Positions 8,913 to 18,289 are shown, numbered from the stretch's first letter. The stretch is 64,000 nucleotides of DNA from Clostridium fessum (GCF_003024715.1 NZ_PYLO01000001.1:62001-126000); one strand, 5' to 3'. Program-made: numbers and translations. Notes: generated by a model from the sequence alone, not told the origin.

Positions 8913-9041
8913 CTGTTCACAGGTAGGAATTTTCTGAACTGAAAAATCCGTACGATACAGTTCTGGCAGCAGATTTTGCCGATTTGGAATGCGTAGCATC
9001 GGCAAAATCCCGTTGCTGGGCACACGTGTGTGAACAGTAAC
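8909..9041. repeat. 133-bp composite palindromic repeat, copy B
   Basis: Nearly identical to the copy at 4203-4335 and of exactly the same length, with differences in the left inverted end and two inside (one in the first stem, one between the stems). Ends are GTAACTGTTCACA (8909-8921) and TGTGAACAGTAAC (9029-9041). The left end supplies the TAA stop codon of the upstream PBP gene (8910-8912). Confidence 0.85.
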
Positions 9042-9051
9042 GAAAATACAG

Positions 9052-9079
9052 AATAAAGAAACGGTTCTTATGATATACT
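9052..9079 (+). promoter_or_regulatory. Possible promoter of the SpoVD-like gene
   Basis: A TATACT box (9074-9079) lies about 29 bp before the start codon. There is no good sigma-A -35 box; an ATA at about 9053 is compatible with a sigma-E-type -35. In Bacillus subtilis spoVD is transcribed by sigma-E, so this is plausible but weak. Confidence 0.3.
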
Positions 9080-9107
9080 GTAGCAATGAGATCAGACAGG
9101 AAGCAGT

Positions 9108-10889
9108 ATGAATCGGAACCGGACGCATCACAGAGGAAGAACTGTCTTTTTGTGCGCCGCCATCTGCCTGTGCATGGCAGGATTGGCGGGGAGACTGTTC
9201 TTCCTCATGCTGTATAAAGCGGATTATTACAGCCAGATGGCGGAGGAGCTGCATCAGCGGGAGCGCAGTATCAAAGCGCCGCGCGGGCGGATCCTTGACC
9301 GGAACGGAACGGTGATTGCTGATAACCGGACTGTGTGTACTATCTCAGTGATTCATAATCAGGTAAAAGATCCGGAGACAGTTATCCGGGTTTTAAGCGA
9401 AGAACTGGGACTTCCGGAGGCGGAGGTGCGGAAAAAGACGGAAAAGCGATCTTCCAGGGAGGTGATCCAGTCCAATGTAGAGAAAACGCGGGGCGATGCG
9501 ATCCGGGCAATGCGCCTGGAGGGGGTCAAGGTGGATGAGGACTATAAACGATATTATCCATATGGACGTCTGGCATCGAAAGTGCTGGGATTCACCGGGG
9601 GAGATAATCAGGGGATCATCGGTCTGGAAGTACAGTATGAGAAGTATTTAAAGGGCACGGATGGCAAGATCCTGACGCTCACGGACGCGGCGGGGATCGA
9701 GCTGGAAAATGAGGCGGAGGATCGCATCGAGCCGGAGGCAGGGCGGGATCTGCAGGCGAGTCTGGATGTCAATATCCAGATGTACGCGGAACAGGCGGCG
9801 TACCAGACGATGCAGAAAAAGAATGCGAACCGCGTCTCGATCATCGTGATGAACCCGAAGAACGGGGAAATCTATGCAATGGTAAATGCACCGGAGTTTT
9901 CATTGAATGAGCCGTTTGAGCTGGTGACAGATAAAAAAAACGAAGATTCAGAAACAGAAGAAGACATATCCTGGAAGAATGAAGTGCAGTCACACGCAGC
10001 ATCAGCGCAAAATAAACAAGCTCTCCTCAATCAGATGTGGCGCAATCCCTGTTTAAATGATACATACGAACCGGGATCTACATTCAAAATTGTGACTGCC
10101 GCTGCGGGACTGGAGGCGGGCGTGGTCAACCTGACTGACCAGTTTTCCTGCCCGGGATTTCGGATCGTGGAAGATCGGAAGATTCGGTGTCACAAGGTGG
10201 GCGGACACGGCGGGGAGACGTTTTTACAGGGAATGATGAATTCCTGCAATCCTGTTCTGATCGATGTCGGGCAGCGGCTGGGACCGGAGCGGTACTATCA
10301 GTATTTTAAGCAGTTTGGTCTGCTGGGAAAGACTGGGATTGATCTGCCGGGTGAGGCGGGGACGATCATGCACCAGCCGGATCAGATCGGACCGGTGGAG
10401 CTGGCGACCGTCTCTTTTGGGCAGTCGTTTCAGATCACGCCGATCCAGCTCATTACAACGGCGTCCTCCCTGATCAACGGAGGCACGCGCATCACACCGC
10501 ACATCGGTATCCGCGCCGTGCGGGCAGATGGTCAGGCAGTCCACGTGTTTGCCTATCCAAAAGGGGAGAGAATCTTATCGGAGCAGACGAGTGAGACGCT
10601 GCGTTATATTCTGGAACAGGTGGTGGCGGAGGGGAGTGGAAAAAACGCCCGGATCGAGGGCTACCGGATCGGCGGAAAGACGGCAACCTCGGAGAAACTT
10701 CCAAGGAGCCGGAAAAAATATATTTCCTCATTTTTAGGGTTTGCACCGGCGGACGATCCGCAGGTGATCGCGCTCATCACCATCGATGAACCGGAAGGAA
10801 TCTACTATGGCGGGACGATTGCCGCCCCGGTGATCCGCGATCTGTTTGAGGTCATTTTGCCGTATCTGGGGGTGGAGAAAAGAGGTTGA
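9108..10889 (+). CDS. Second class B penicillin-binding protein (SpoVD-like)
   Basis: 593 residues. N-terminal membrane anchor (about 10-32), dimerisation domain, and transpeptidase domain with STFK (Ser324, Lys327) and SCN. The third motif reads KTAT (Lys524-Thr525-Ala526) in place of the usual KTGT. In Bacillus subtilis pbpB is followed by spoVD, which makes spore cortex peptidoglycan, and this gene has the same position. No PASTA domain is seen. A 195-bp gap containing a composite repeat separates it from the upstream PBP, so it probably has its own promoter. It could instead be a vegetative PBP; the sporulation role is inferred from gene order. Confidence 0.8.
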   Translation: MNRNRTHHRGRTVFLCAAICLCMAGLAGRLFFLMLYKADYYSQMAEELHQRERSIKAPRGRILDRNGTVIADNRTVCTISVIHNQVKDPETVIRVLSEELGLPEAEVRKKTEKRSSREVIQSNVEKTRGDAIRAMRLEGVKVDEDYKRYYPYGRLASKVLGFTGGDNQGIIGLEVQYEKYLKGTDGKILTLTDAAGIELENEAEDRIEPEAGRDLQASLDVNIQMYAEQAAYQTMQKKNANRVSIIVMNPKNGEIYAMVNAPEFSLNEPFELVTDKKNEDSETEEDISWKNEVQSHAASAQNKQALLNQMWRNPCLNDTYEPGSTFKIVTAAAGLEAGVVNLTDQFSCPGFRIVEDRKIRCHKVGGHGGETFLQGMMNSCNPVLIDVGQRLGPERYYQYFKQFGLLGKTGIDLPGEAGTIMHQPDQIGPVELATVSFGQSFQITPIQLITTASSLINGGTRITPHIGIRAVRADGQAVHVFAYPKGERILSEQTSETLRYILEQVVAEGSGKNARIEGYRIGGKTATSEKLPRSRKKYISSFLGFAPADDPQVIALITIDEPEGIYYGGTIAAPVIRDLFEVILPYLGVEKRG

Positions 10890-10914
10890 TTATTCCCCTA
10901 AAAAGACGTATACT
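10886..10914 (+). promoter_or_regulatory. Promoter upstream of mraY
   Basis: TTGATT (10886-10891), 17-bp spacer, TATACT (10909-10914). The -35 box overlaps the stop codon of the SpoVD-like gene, so mraY and murD can be expressed independently of the PBP genes. Confidence 0.65.
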
Positions 10915-10977
10915 ATTGAAGTGTATAATTTGAGGAACTATCTCTGTATACATAGGAAGATAAGTTAGAGGTGTGAC

Positions 10978-11934
10978 ATGGTAAATGAAACAATACTGGC
11001 GGTTATCATCGCATTTGTGGTCAGCGCAGTGCTGTGCCCGATCGTGATACCGTTTCTCCACAGGTTGAAATTCGGACAGCAGGTGCGCGATGACGGACCG
11101 CAGACGCATCTGAAAAAGCAGGGAACCCCGACGATGGGCGGTCTGGTAATTCTTTCCAGCATCATCATTACGTCTCTGCTCTATATCCGGGATTATCCGA
11201 AGATCATTCCGGTGCTGTTTATGACCGTTGGATTCGGCGTGGTTGGATTTCTGGACGATTACATCAAGATCGTGATGAAACGTTCGGAGGGCTTAAATCC
11301 GATCCAGAAGCTGATCGGACAGTTTGTGATCACAGGTATTTTTGCCTATTATATTGTAACCTCACCGGACATCGGAACAGGGATGCTGATTCCATTTACC
11401 GGCAAGTATTTACAGCTTCCGGTCTGGCTGTTTGTACCGGCACTGTTCTTCATCATTCTGGGAACTGACAATGGCGTGAACTTCACAGATGGTCTGGACG
11501 GCCTGTGCACCAGTGTGACGATTCTGGTAGCAACGTTCTTTACGATCGTGGCGATCGGGGAGAACAGCGGCATTAGCCCGATTACCGGCGCAGTAGTTGG
11601 AAGTCTTCTGGGCTTTCTTCTGTTCAATGTCTATCCGGCGCGTGTGTTTATGGGCGATACCGGTTCACTGGCACTCGGCGGTTTTGTCGCTTCCAGTGCC
11701 TTTATGATGCAGATGCCGATCTTTATCGCGATCGTGGGTCTGATTTATCTGGTGGAAGTATTATCTGTTATTATTCAGGTAACCTATTTTAAGAAGACGG
11801 GCGGAAAGCGCTTTTTCAAGATGGCGCCGATCCATCATCATTTCGAGCTCTGCGGATGGTCTGAGACCAGGGTCGTAGGCGTATTTTCGATTATTACGGC
11901 AATCCTTTGCCTTATAGCATACTTAGGATTATAG
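10978..11934 (+). CDS. mraY: Phospho-N-acetylmuramoyl-pentapeptide transferase MraY
   Basis: 318 residues with about ten membrane helices. Conserved motifs include the Asp pair in FLDDYIK, the NFTDGLDGL segment and the C-terminal PIHHHFE histidine cluster. MraY moves phospho-MurNAc-pentapeptide from UDP to undecaprenyl phosphate, giving lipid I. GAGGTGTGAC precedes the ATG. It lies 10 bp before murD. In many relatives murE/murF precede it; they are absent here. Confidence 0.97.
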   Translation: MVNETILAVIIAFVVSAVLCPIVIPFLHRLKFGQQVRDDGPQTHLKKQGTPTMGGLVILSSIIITSLLYIRDYPKIIPVLFMTVGFGVVGFLDDYIKIVMKRSEGLNPIQKLIGQFVITGIFAYYIVTSPDIGTGMLIPFTGKYLQLPVWLFVPALFFIILGTDNGVNFTDGLDGLCTSVTILVATFFTIVAIGENSGISPITGAVVGSLLGFLLFNVYPARVFMGDTGSLALGGFVASSAFMMQMPIFIAIVGLIYLVEVLSVIIQVTYFKKTGGKRFFKMAPIHHHFELCGWSETRVVGVFSIITAILCLIAYLGL

Positions 11935-11944
11935 GAGGAAGATT

Positions 11945-13294
11945 ATGAGTCAGAAAGTATTAGTAGCAGGAACAGGTATCAGCGGTATTGCAGCTGCAAA
12001 GCTCCTTCTCTCAAAAGGCGGAGAGGTAGTGCTTTACGATGGCAATGAAAAACTGGATCCAGAGGAGCTGAAAAAGAAATTTGACGAAGGCGCGACGATC
12101 ACGTTCGTCCTCGGAGAGCTGAAAAAGACGGATTTGTTAGGCGTGGAGCTGGCAATTTTAAGCCCGGGCATCCCGACCGATGCACCGTTTGTAGAGATGA
12201 TTCGTGAAACCGGTATTCCGATCTGGGGCGAGATGCAGCTTGCATATCACTGTGCCAAAGGACGTATGGCAGCCATTACCGGCACGAACGGAAAGACAAC
12301 GACGACTTCCCTGACCGGCGAGATCATGAAGTCATTCTATGACAGCGTATTTGTAGTTGGAAATATCGGTGAGCCGTTTGCATTCCATGCATTGGAGACA
12401 ACGGATGAGACCGTAACTGTTGCAGAGGTATCGAGCTTCATGCTGGAGACCATGACCGATTTCCACCCGAATGTAAGCGCTATTTTAAATATTACCCCGG
12501 ATCATCTGGATCGTCATAAGACGATGGAATGCTACATCGAGACGAAAGAGAGCATTACCAAGAACCAGAAAGAGGGCGATGTCTGCGTCCTGAACTATGA
12601 GGATCCGGTACTGCGTGAATTTGGTGAGACTTTAAAAGACATCAAGGTGGTATATTTTTCCAGTCTGCGTACCCTGAAACAAGGTTTCTACCTGAAAGAG
12701 GATGAGATTGTATACAACGACGGCGAGAAAGAGACCGTGATTGTCAATATCCACGATCTGAAGCTACTTGGCCGTCATAACCATGAAAATGTTATGGCAG
12801 CGGTTGCTATCAGTATGAACATGGGCGTTCCGCTGGAGAAGATCCAGAAGGTGATCAAGGAATTCAAGGCAGTTGAACACCGCATTGAGTTCGTAACCGA
12901 GCGTTTCGGCGTCAAATACTACAACGATTCCAAGGGAACCAACCCGGATGCAGCGATGCAGGCGATCAAGGCGATGCCGGGACCGACCTTATTAATTGCA
13001 GGCGGATATGATAAGCATTCCGAGTTTGACGAGTGGATCGAGAGCTTTGGCGGAAAGGTACGCTATCTGGTGCTGATCGGCCAGACCCGCGACAAGATTG
13101 CCGAGTGTGCAAAACGCCACGGCTTCAATGATATCATGTACGCGGAAGATCTGCAGGAGGCTGTACAGGTATGTGCATCCTACGCAAATCCGGGCGATAA
13201 CGTCCTGCTTTCACCGGCATGTGCAAGCTGGGGGCAGTTCAAGAACTTTGAAGAGCGCGGACGCAAATTCAAAGAGTTTGTGAGAAATTTGTAA
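11945..13294 (+). CDS. murD: UDP-MurNAc-L-alanine:D-glutamate ligase MurD
   Basis: 449 residues, full length. An N-terminal Rossmann-type UDP-binding domain (VAGTGISGIAAA), the ATP-binding P-loop GTNGKTTT near residue 115, and the C-terminal ligase domain are all visible. It adds D-Glu to UDP-MurNAc-L-Ala in the cytoplasm. AGGAGGA precedes the ATG, and the gene is 10 bp after mraY, clearly in one operon. A 278-bp gap filled with hairpins follows. Confidence 0.97.
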   Translation: MSQKVLVAGTGISGIAAAKLLLSKGGEVVLYDGNEKLDPEELKKKFDEGATITFVLGELKKTDLLGVELAILSPGIPTDAPFVEMIRETGIPIWGEMQLAYHCAKGRMAAITGTNGKTTTTSLTGEIMKSFYDSVFVVGNIGEPFAFHALETTDETVTVAEVSSFMLETMTDFHPNVSAILNITPDHLDRHKTMECYIETKESITKNQKEGDVCVLNYEDPVLREFGETLKDIKVVYFSSLRTLKQGFYLKEDEIVYNDGEKETVIVNIHDLKLLGRHNHENVMAAVAISMNMGVPLEKIQKVIKEFKAVEHRIEFVTERFGVKYYNDSKGTNPDAAMQAIKAMPGPTLLIAGGYDKHSEFDEWIESFGGKVRYLVLIGQTRDKIAECAKRHGFNDIMYAEDLQEAVQVCASYANPGDNVLLSPACASWGQFKNFEERGRKFKEFVRNL

Positions 13295-13304
13295 TACCAA
13301 GGTT

Positions 13305-13437
13305 CAAAGGTCGGAAATCCGACGCAAGATTGCTTGCAGGAGGAATTGTGACTTTTGAGAATTGCGGAGTGCAAAGCACGCAGCAATTCGGTATTGGAAG
13401 AATAAAGGTTACTGGACACGTATGCGTGAACAGTAAC
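13305..13437. repeat. Hairpin array ending in the 30-bp palindrome, copy C
   Basis: Four hairpins follow one another after murD: GTCGG/CCGAC (near 13310-13323), GCAAG/CTTGC (near 13325-13338), a nested GAATTGC/GCAATTC stem (13359-13389) and the GTTACTG/CAGTAAC palindrome (13408-13437, 30 bp). The layout matches the 133-bp elements, with the palindrome last, but the inner hairpin sequences differ. The left boundary is a guess. Confidence 0.6.
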
Positions 13438-13463
13438 GAATAAAGGCTTAAGGTATTTAAGGG

Positions 13464-13498
13464 GGGCTGTCGCAGCCGGCATTTGTCTGCGGCAGCCC
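13464..13498 (+). terminator. Possible terminator or attenuator before ftsW
   Basis: GGGCTGTCGCAG (13464-13475) pairs with CTGCGGCAGCCC (13487-13498), a 12-bp stem with one G-U pair. The following bases (TGATTTG) are a poor T-run, so it may only weaken read-through into ftsW. Confidence 0.5.
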
Positions 13499-13514
13499 TG
13501 ATTTGAAGGAAAAA

Positions 13515-13547
13515 CTGCCGTTTACAGGCAGAATTTCGAAACTGTAA
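13515..13547. repeat. Decayed left half of the composite repeat
   Basis: This stretch aligns with the left end of the 133-bp copies (CTGTTCACAGGTAGGAATTT there, CCGTTTACAGGCAGAATTTC here) with several mismatches and gaps. It also has inverted GTTTACAG/CTGTAAC ends. Probably an old remnant. Confidence 0.4.
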
Positions 13548-13572
13548 CAACAAAAAGCAGGGGAGTGGAAGT

Positions 13573-14727
13573 ATGCCGGAACCGGGAAAAATTAAAAAGA
13601 AAAAACCACATCGGTTTTATGATTACAGTCTGCTGTTTACCATCATTTTCCTGACGGTATTCGGACTGATCATGATTTACAGCGCGAGCTCCTATAAGGC
13701 GCAGCTTGATTACGGCAATCCGGGATATTTTATGCTTCGTCAGGCGGGCATCGCGGGTGTCAGCTTTGTTGCGATGTATATCGTCTCCAAGATAGATTAT
13801 CACTGGTTTGCGCGGTTTGCGATGCTGGGATATATCGCTTCATACGTGACGCTGCTTCTGACGCGTTTTACACCTCTGGGCGTGGCATCGCATGGTAAGA
13901 AGCGCTGGCTGCGCCTAGGACCGCTCCAGTTCCAGCCGACCGAGATTGTCAAGATTTCCCTGATTCTGCTTCTGGCGGTTCTGATTGCCAATCTGGGCGT
14001 GCGGATCAACCAGCTGCGGGCAGTCGGATTTATCGTGGCGCTGTCGGCGCCGCTGGCACTTTTAGTTACGGCGAACAACTTAAGTTCTGGTATCATCATC
14101 TGCGGCATCGTGTTTGTGATGCTGTTTGTGGCGTGCAAGATCAAATGGCCGTTTTTTCTCTGCATCGGAGGCGGCGTCGGACTTCTGGCGGTCGCCCCCT
14201 ATATAGGGCATCTGCTGGTAAAGCTCCATATCCTGAAGGATTATCAGCTGGGACGAATCAATGTCTGGGTCAACCCGGTGCAGTATGCACGTTCCGGCGG
14301 TTATCAGGTGCTCCAGGGTCTGTACGCGATCGGTTCCGGCGGTCTGTTTGGAAAGGGACTGGGCGAGAGTCTTCAGAAGCTCGGTTTCGTGCCGGAGGCG
14401 CAGAATGATATGATTTTTTCGATTATCTGTGAGGAATTAGGTCTGTTTGGCGCGATTTCGGTCATTCTGATTTTCATGTTTATGATTTACCGCTTCATGG
14501 TAATTGCTGGAAATGCACCGGATCTGATGGGTGCGATGATCGTGATCGGCGTGATGGCGCACATCGCGATTCAGGTTATCTTAAATATCGCGGTTGTTAC
14601 GAATACGATCCCGAACACGGGTGTTACGCTGCCGTTTATCAGTTACGGAGGTACGTCCGTCATGTTCCTGATGCTGGAGATGGGGATGGTGTTAAGCGTC
14701 TCGAACCAGATTAAGCTGGAGCAGTAG
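13573..14727 (+). CDS. ftsW: Peptidoglycan glycosyltransferase FtsW/SpoVE (SEDS family)
   Basis: 384 residues with about ten transmembrane helices. SEDS hallmarks are present: the GLIMIYSASS start of the first helix, the WLRLGPLQFQPTEI segment, and the C-terminal NTGVTLPFISYGGTS motif. SEDS proteins polymerise glycan strands from lipid II and pair with a class B PBP. The position matches spoVE of Bacillus subtilis, so a sporulation paralogue is possible, but no other ftsW is in view. It starts 278 bp after murD, behind a repeat and a hairpin. Confidence 0.92.
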   Translation: MPEPGKIKKKKPHRFYDYSLLFTIIFLTVFGLIMIYSASSYKAQLDYGNPGYFMLRQAGIAGVSFVAMYIVSKIDYHWFARFAMLGYIASYVTLLLTRFTPLGVASHGKKRWLRLGPLQFQPTEIVKISLILLLAVLIANLGVRINQLRAVGFIVALSAPLALLVTANNLSSGIIICGIVFVMLFVACKIKWPFFLCIGGGVGLLAVAPYIGHLLVKLHILKDYQLGRINVWVNPVQYARSGGYQVLQGLYAIGSGGLFGKGLGESLQKLGFVPEAQNDMIFSIICEELGLFGAISVILIFMFMIYRFMVIAGNAPDLMGAMIVIGVMAHIAIQVILNIAVVTNTIPNTGVTLPFISYGGTSVMFLMLEMGMVLSVSNQIKLEQ

Positions 14728-14833
14728 GAATATTTGGCGGAGTTACATATTTACTTCGGGAAATATAGAAAATGAGAACCATTTTCTCTCGTTGGCATAT
14801 AATAATACATAGATGCCGGTGGGAGGGGATTGT

Positions 14834-16117
14834 TTGGCTTTCATCGAGATTCACGGACCGTGCCGGATTCAGGGCGGACTCACGGTGCAGGGGTCGAAAA
14901 ATGCAGTTTTGCCGATGATGGCGGCGTCGGTGTTAAACCGCGGAATTACCGTGCTTGAAAATGTCCCCAGAATACAGGATGTGTTCTGTATGATGGGGAT
15001 TCTTGATTCTCTGGGATGCCGGTGTGCGTTGCACGGAAACCGTCTGGAAATCGATACTTCAAAGATAAATGGCTGGCGGATCGAGCAGAAAGCGATGGGG
15101 AAAATGCGCTCGTCCATTATGCTTTTGGGAGCGCTCCTGGGACGCTTTTGCGAGGCGGGGGTCTACAGCCCCGGCGGATGTATGATCGGAAAACGTCCAA
15201 TCGACTGGCATTTGCGGGCACTCCGTGCGCTGGGCGCGGAAATACGGGAATCGGAGCCGGACGGCTTCCTGCATGCACAGACAACGGGACTTCGCGGGGC
15301 AGAGATTATTTTTCCGTTTCCGAGTGTCGGCGCGGTGGAAAATGCCCTGTTTGCCGCTGTGGCAGCGGTGGGGCGGACGGTTCTGCGGGGATGCGCGCGG
15401 GAACCGGAGATTGGACAGCTGTGCCATTTCCTAAATGGTATGGGGGCATCGATCCGGGGGATCGGGACGGATGCGCTGATCATAGAAGGCGGATTGCCGC
15501 TCCATGACAGCCGGTTTGTGATCGGCGGCGACCGGATCGTAGCCGGGACCTATCTTCTTGCCGCTGCGTCCTGCAGCGGTGAGGTGATCGTGGACGGCGT
15601 GCAGACACAAGAGCTGCGTGCATTGACCGGGGTGCTGGAGCATATGGGCGTTTCGCTTTATCAGGAACCGGAACTTATATATGTACACAGCGGACAGCGC
15701 CTGCGGGCGGTATCGGTGAAAACCGGACCGTATCCGGCGTTTCCGACCGATCTGCAGCCGTTTTTGATGGCGGCGCTGTCACGGGCAGATGGAACCAGTA
15801 TGCTGCGGGAGACTGTATTTGAAAACCGGTTTGGCACAGCGGCGGAGCTTCAAAAAATGGGGGCGAACATCGAATGCAGCGGGAACATTGCTCGGATTGA
15901 CGGAGTGGAAACCTTGCGGGGAGCTTTGGTGCGTGCCCGTGATCTGCGGGGCGGTGCAGCCCTGACGGTGGCAGCCCTGGGGGCGGACGGATGGACCAGA
16001 GTATCAGAATGTGAACATATTGAGCGGGGATATGAAGATATTTGCCGGGACTTGCGGGCATTAGGAGCAGAGATCCGGCGCCGGGAGGATGATGGAGATA
16101 GAGAAGATACAGATTGA
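14834..16117 (+). CDS. murA: UDP-N-acetylglucosamine 1-carboxyvinyltransferase MurA
   Basis: 427 residues, an EPSP-synthase-fold enzyme. The substrate-binding GSKNAVLP motif lies near residue 17, the catalytic Cys is in PGGCMIGKRP, and the FPTDLQ motif carries the catalytic Asp. It transfers enolpyruvate from PEP to UDP-GlcNAc, the first committed step of peptidoglycan synthesis. I place the start at TTG 14834 because GGGAGG lies 7 bp before it and the protein then begins as AFIEIHG, like its family; the ATG at 14813 precedes that site. Its end overlaps divIB by 29 bp. In Bacillus this slot is taken by murG-murB. Confidence 0.93.
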   Translation: MAFIEIHGPCRIQGGLTVQGSKNAVLPMMAASVLNRGITVLENVPRIQDVFCMMGILDSLGCRCALHGNRLEIDTSKINGWRIEQKAMGKMRSSIMLLGALLGRFCEAGVYSPGGCMIGKRPIDWHLRALRALGAEIRESEPDGFLHAQTTGLRGAEIIFPFPSVGAVENALFAAVAAVGRTVLRGCAREPEIGQLCHFLNGMGASIRGIGTDALIIEGGLPLHDSRFVIGGDRIVAGTYLLAAASCSGEVIVDGVQTQELRALTGVLEHMGVSLYQEPELIYVHSGQRLRAVSVKTGPYPAFPTDLQPFLMAALSRADGTSMLRETVFENRFGTAAELQKMGANIECSGNIARIDGVETLRGALVRARDLRGGAALTVAALGADGWTRVSECEHIERGYEDICRDLRALGAEIRRREDDGDREDTD

Positions 16118-16862
16118 AAAAAAGACAGAGGAAAAGGTATGGCGCCGCCGTGGGAAAAAACATATCTGGATCACGGCGGCAGCACTTCTTGTGGCAGCCG
16201 CGTTTTTTGTCGGTCTGTCGCTGCTTCAGATCAATACAATCCATGTCAGTGGAAACCGGCAATATACGGCAGAGCAGATAGAGGCGTCTATTTTCGATTC
16301 GCGGCTGAGCCGGAATCCGGTGTTCTGCTATCTGCAGTACCGCTTCCGGCCGCACAAGTCAATTCCGTTCGTGCAGGATTACAAGCTGGTGTTCCGCAGC
16401 CCGTCGGACGTGGAGGTGATCGTCTACGAGAAGAGTGTGGTTGGTTACGTTTCCTACATGAACAGCCGGATGTATTTTGACAAGGACGGCATCATTGTGG
16501 AGAGCACAAGCGAGACATTGCCGGGTGTGCCGAAGATTGCCGGACTTTCCTTTGGACATATCGTGCTGCATCAGCCGCTGCCGGTCGAGGATATCAGCGT
16601 TTTCAACGAGATTCTGAACCTGACGCAGGTGCTGTCGGTCAACGAGGTTGCGGTGGACGAGATCCGTTTTAATAAGGAAAAGGAAGCGACGCTTCAAATC
16701 AGGAGCTTGAAGGTTGAGCTGGGAAGCAACAGTGAGATGAACGGGAAACTTTCGGAGCTGACGGATATTCTGCGGGATTATCCGGATCTGTCCGGAACCC
16801 TCTATCTGGACAGCTACGATGAATCGAATGCAAATCCGATGTACCGGTTTGATAAAAACTAG
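16089..16862 (+). CDS. divIB: Cell-division protein DivIB/FtsQ
   Basis: 257 residues. A basic cytoplasmic N-terminus, one membrane helix (about 29-48), a POTRA domain beginning with the typical INTIHVSGNRQYT strand, and a beta domain ending near residue 250. DivIB binds FtsL and DivIC and regulates the septal transpeptidase. It overlaps the end of murA, with GGGAGG before the paired ATGATG. An immediate remnant of the palindromic repeat follows the stop. Confidence 0.88.
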   Translation: MMEIEKIQIEKKTEEKVWRRRGKKHIWITAAALLVAAAFFVGLSLLQINTIHVSGNRQYTAEQIEASIFDSRLSRNPVFCYLQYRFRPHKSIPFVQDYKLVFRSPSDVEVIVYEKSVVGYVSYMNSRMYFDKDGIIVESTSETLPGVPKIAGLSFGHIVLHQPLPVEDISVFNEILNLTQVLSVNEVAVDEIRFNKEKEATLQIRSLKVELGSNSEMNGKLSELTDILRDYPDLSGTLYLDSYDESNANPMYRFDKN

Positions 16863-16867
16863 GAAGA

Positions 16868-16909
16868 ATCGGCAAAATCCGTTACTGGCACGTATGCGTG
16901 AACAGTAAC
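16868..16909. repeat. Truncated right end of the composite repeat, copy D
   Basis: ATCGGCAAAATCC (16868-16880) followed by the GTTACTG/CAGTAAC palindrome (16881-16909, 29 bp). This matches the right third of the 133-bp copies and starts six bases after the divIB stop codon. Confidence 0.75.
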
Positions 16910-16947
16910 ATTGTGACTGGTTTATTGAAAATTTATAAAAGAAACGA

Positions 16948-16976
16948 TTGATTTTTTGCTGAAAATCAAATATAGT
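16948..16976 (+). promoter_or_regulatory. Promoter of ftsZ
   Basis: TTGATT (16948-16953), 17-bp spacer, TATAGT (16971-16976), about 87 bp before the ftsZ start. Confidence 0.7.
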
Positions 16977-17062
16977 ATTAGGTAGGCTAGATTTAAAAGA
17001 CCCTAATTTTAGTATAAAGATGATAAAACCGGAACAGATGGGAAAATGAAGGAGGAAGTATC

Positions 17063-18289
17063 TTGTTAGAGATAAAGATAAATGAAGCAGAGAACTCTGC
17101 CAGAATTATAGTAGTAGGTGTCGGCGGAGCCGGTAACAACGCTGTCAACCGTATGATCGATGAAGATATTGCCGGTGTAGAATTTATCGGTATCAATACA
17201 GATAAGCAGGCACTGCAGTTCTGCAAGGCGTCCACAGCTATGCAGATTGGTGAGAAGCTGACCAAGGGACTTGGTGCAGGCGCAAAGCCGGAGATCGGTG
17301 AGAAAGCAGCTGAGGAAAGCCAGGAAGAGCTGGCACAGGCTCTCAAGGGTGCAGATATGGTATTCGTTACCGCAGGTATGGGCGGCGGTACCGGTACAGG
17401 TGCAGCTCCGGTTATTGCACGTATCGCAAAAGATATGGGCATCCTGACGGTCGGCGTTGTCACAAAGCCGTTCCGTTTCGAGGCAAAGACCCGTATGAGC
17501 AACGCGCTCAATGGTATCGAAAAACTGAAAGCAGCTGTCGATACTCTGATCGTTATCCCGAATGATAAACTTCTTGAGATCGTAGACCGCCGTACCACGA
17601 TGCCGGATGCACTGAAGAAAGCAGATGAGGTTCTTCAGCAGGCAGTACAGGGTATTACCGACCTGATCAATGTTCCGGGTCTTATCAATCTTGACTTTGC
17701 AGATGTTCAGACCGTTATGGTGGACAAGGGTATCGCTCATATCGGTATCGGTCATGCGAAGGGTGATGACAAAGCACTTGAGGCTGTTAAGCAGGCTGTA
17801 TCCAGCCCGCTGCTTGAGACAACCATCGAGGGTGCAAGCCACGTTATCATCAATATTTCCGGCGATATCAGCCTGATCGAGGCAAATGACGCAGCCAGCT
17901 ATGTACAGGAGCTTGCAGGCGACGATGCCAATATCATCTTCGGTGCGATGTACGATGAGAATGCACAGGATGAGGCGACGATCACTGTTATTGCGACTGG
18001 ACTGGATTCCCACGGTGTGAACACACCGGTCGCAAAAGCGATGACTGAGTTCAAGACTCCGTTCAAGGCAAAGACGACTGGCAATACATACGCTCAGCCG
18101 GCAGCACAGACTGCAGCGGCAGCGCAGCCGACCTACAAGGCACCGACCTTCCGTGCACCATCTGCAGCAGCACCGGCACAGCCAGTCGCTCCGAAGGAAG
18201 CACCGCAGTCGGCACCGGCACAGCCGTTCCGCCCGATGCGCCAGGAAACACAGATCAATATTCCGGATTTTCTGAGAAATAAGAAATAA
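17063..18289 (+). CDS. ftsZ: Cell-division GTPase FtsZ
   Basis: 408 residues. The tubulin/FtsZ signature [10 protein letters not shown] lies near residue 112, the T1 loop [13 protein letters not shown] near residue 18, and NLDFADV is present. After the globular domain (to about 317) comes an Ala/Pro-rich linker and the conserved C-terminal peptide INIPDFLR, which binds FtsA/SepF. FtsZ polymerises into the division ring. It starts at TTG, with GGAGG 7 bp upstream, and has its own promoter. A strong terminator follows. Confidence 0.98.
   Translation: MLEIKINEAENSARIIVVGVGGAGNNAVNRMIDEDIAGVEFIGINTDKQALQFCKASTAMQIGEKLTKGLGAGAKPEIGEKAAEESQEELAQALKGADMVFVTAGMGGGTGTGAAPVIARIAKDMGILTVGVVTKPFRFEAKTRMSNALNGIEKLKAAVDTLIVIPNDKLLEIVDRRTTMPDALKKADEVLQQAVQGITDLINVPGLINLDFADVQTVMVDKGIAHIGIGHAKGDDKALEAVKQAVSSPLLETTIEGASHVIINISGDISLIEANDAASYVQELAGDDANIIFGAMYDENAQDEATITVIATGLDSHGVNTPVAKAMTEFKTPFKAKTTGNTYAQPAAQTAAAAQPTYKAPTFRAPSAAAPAQPVAPKEAPQSAPAQPFRPMRQETQINIPDFLRNKK

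Noticed and set aside
14813-14833. ATG start for murA
   Set aside because: The strong GGGAGG lies after this ATG and is well spaced only for the TTG at 14834.
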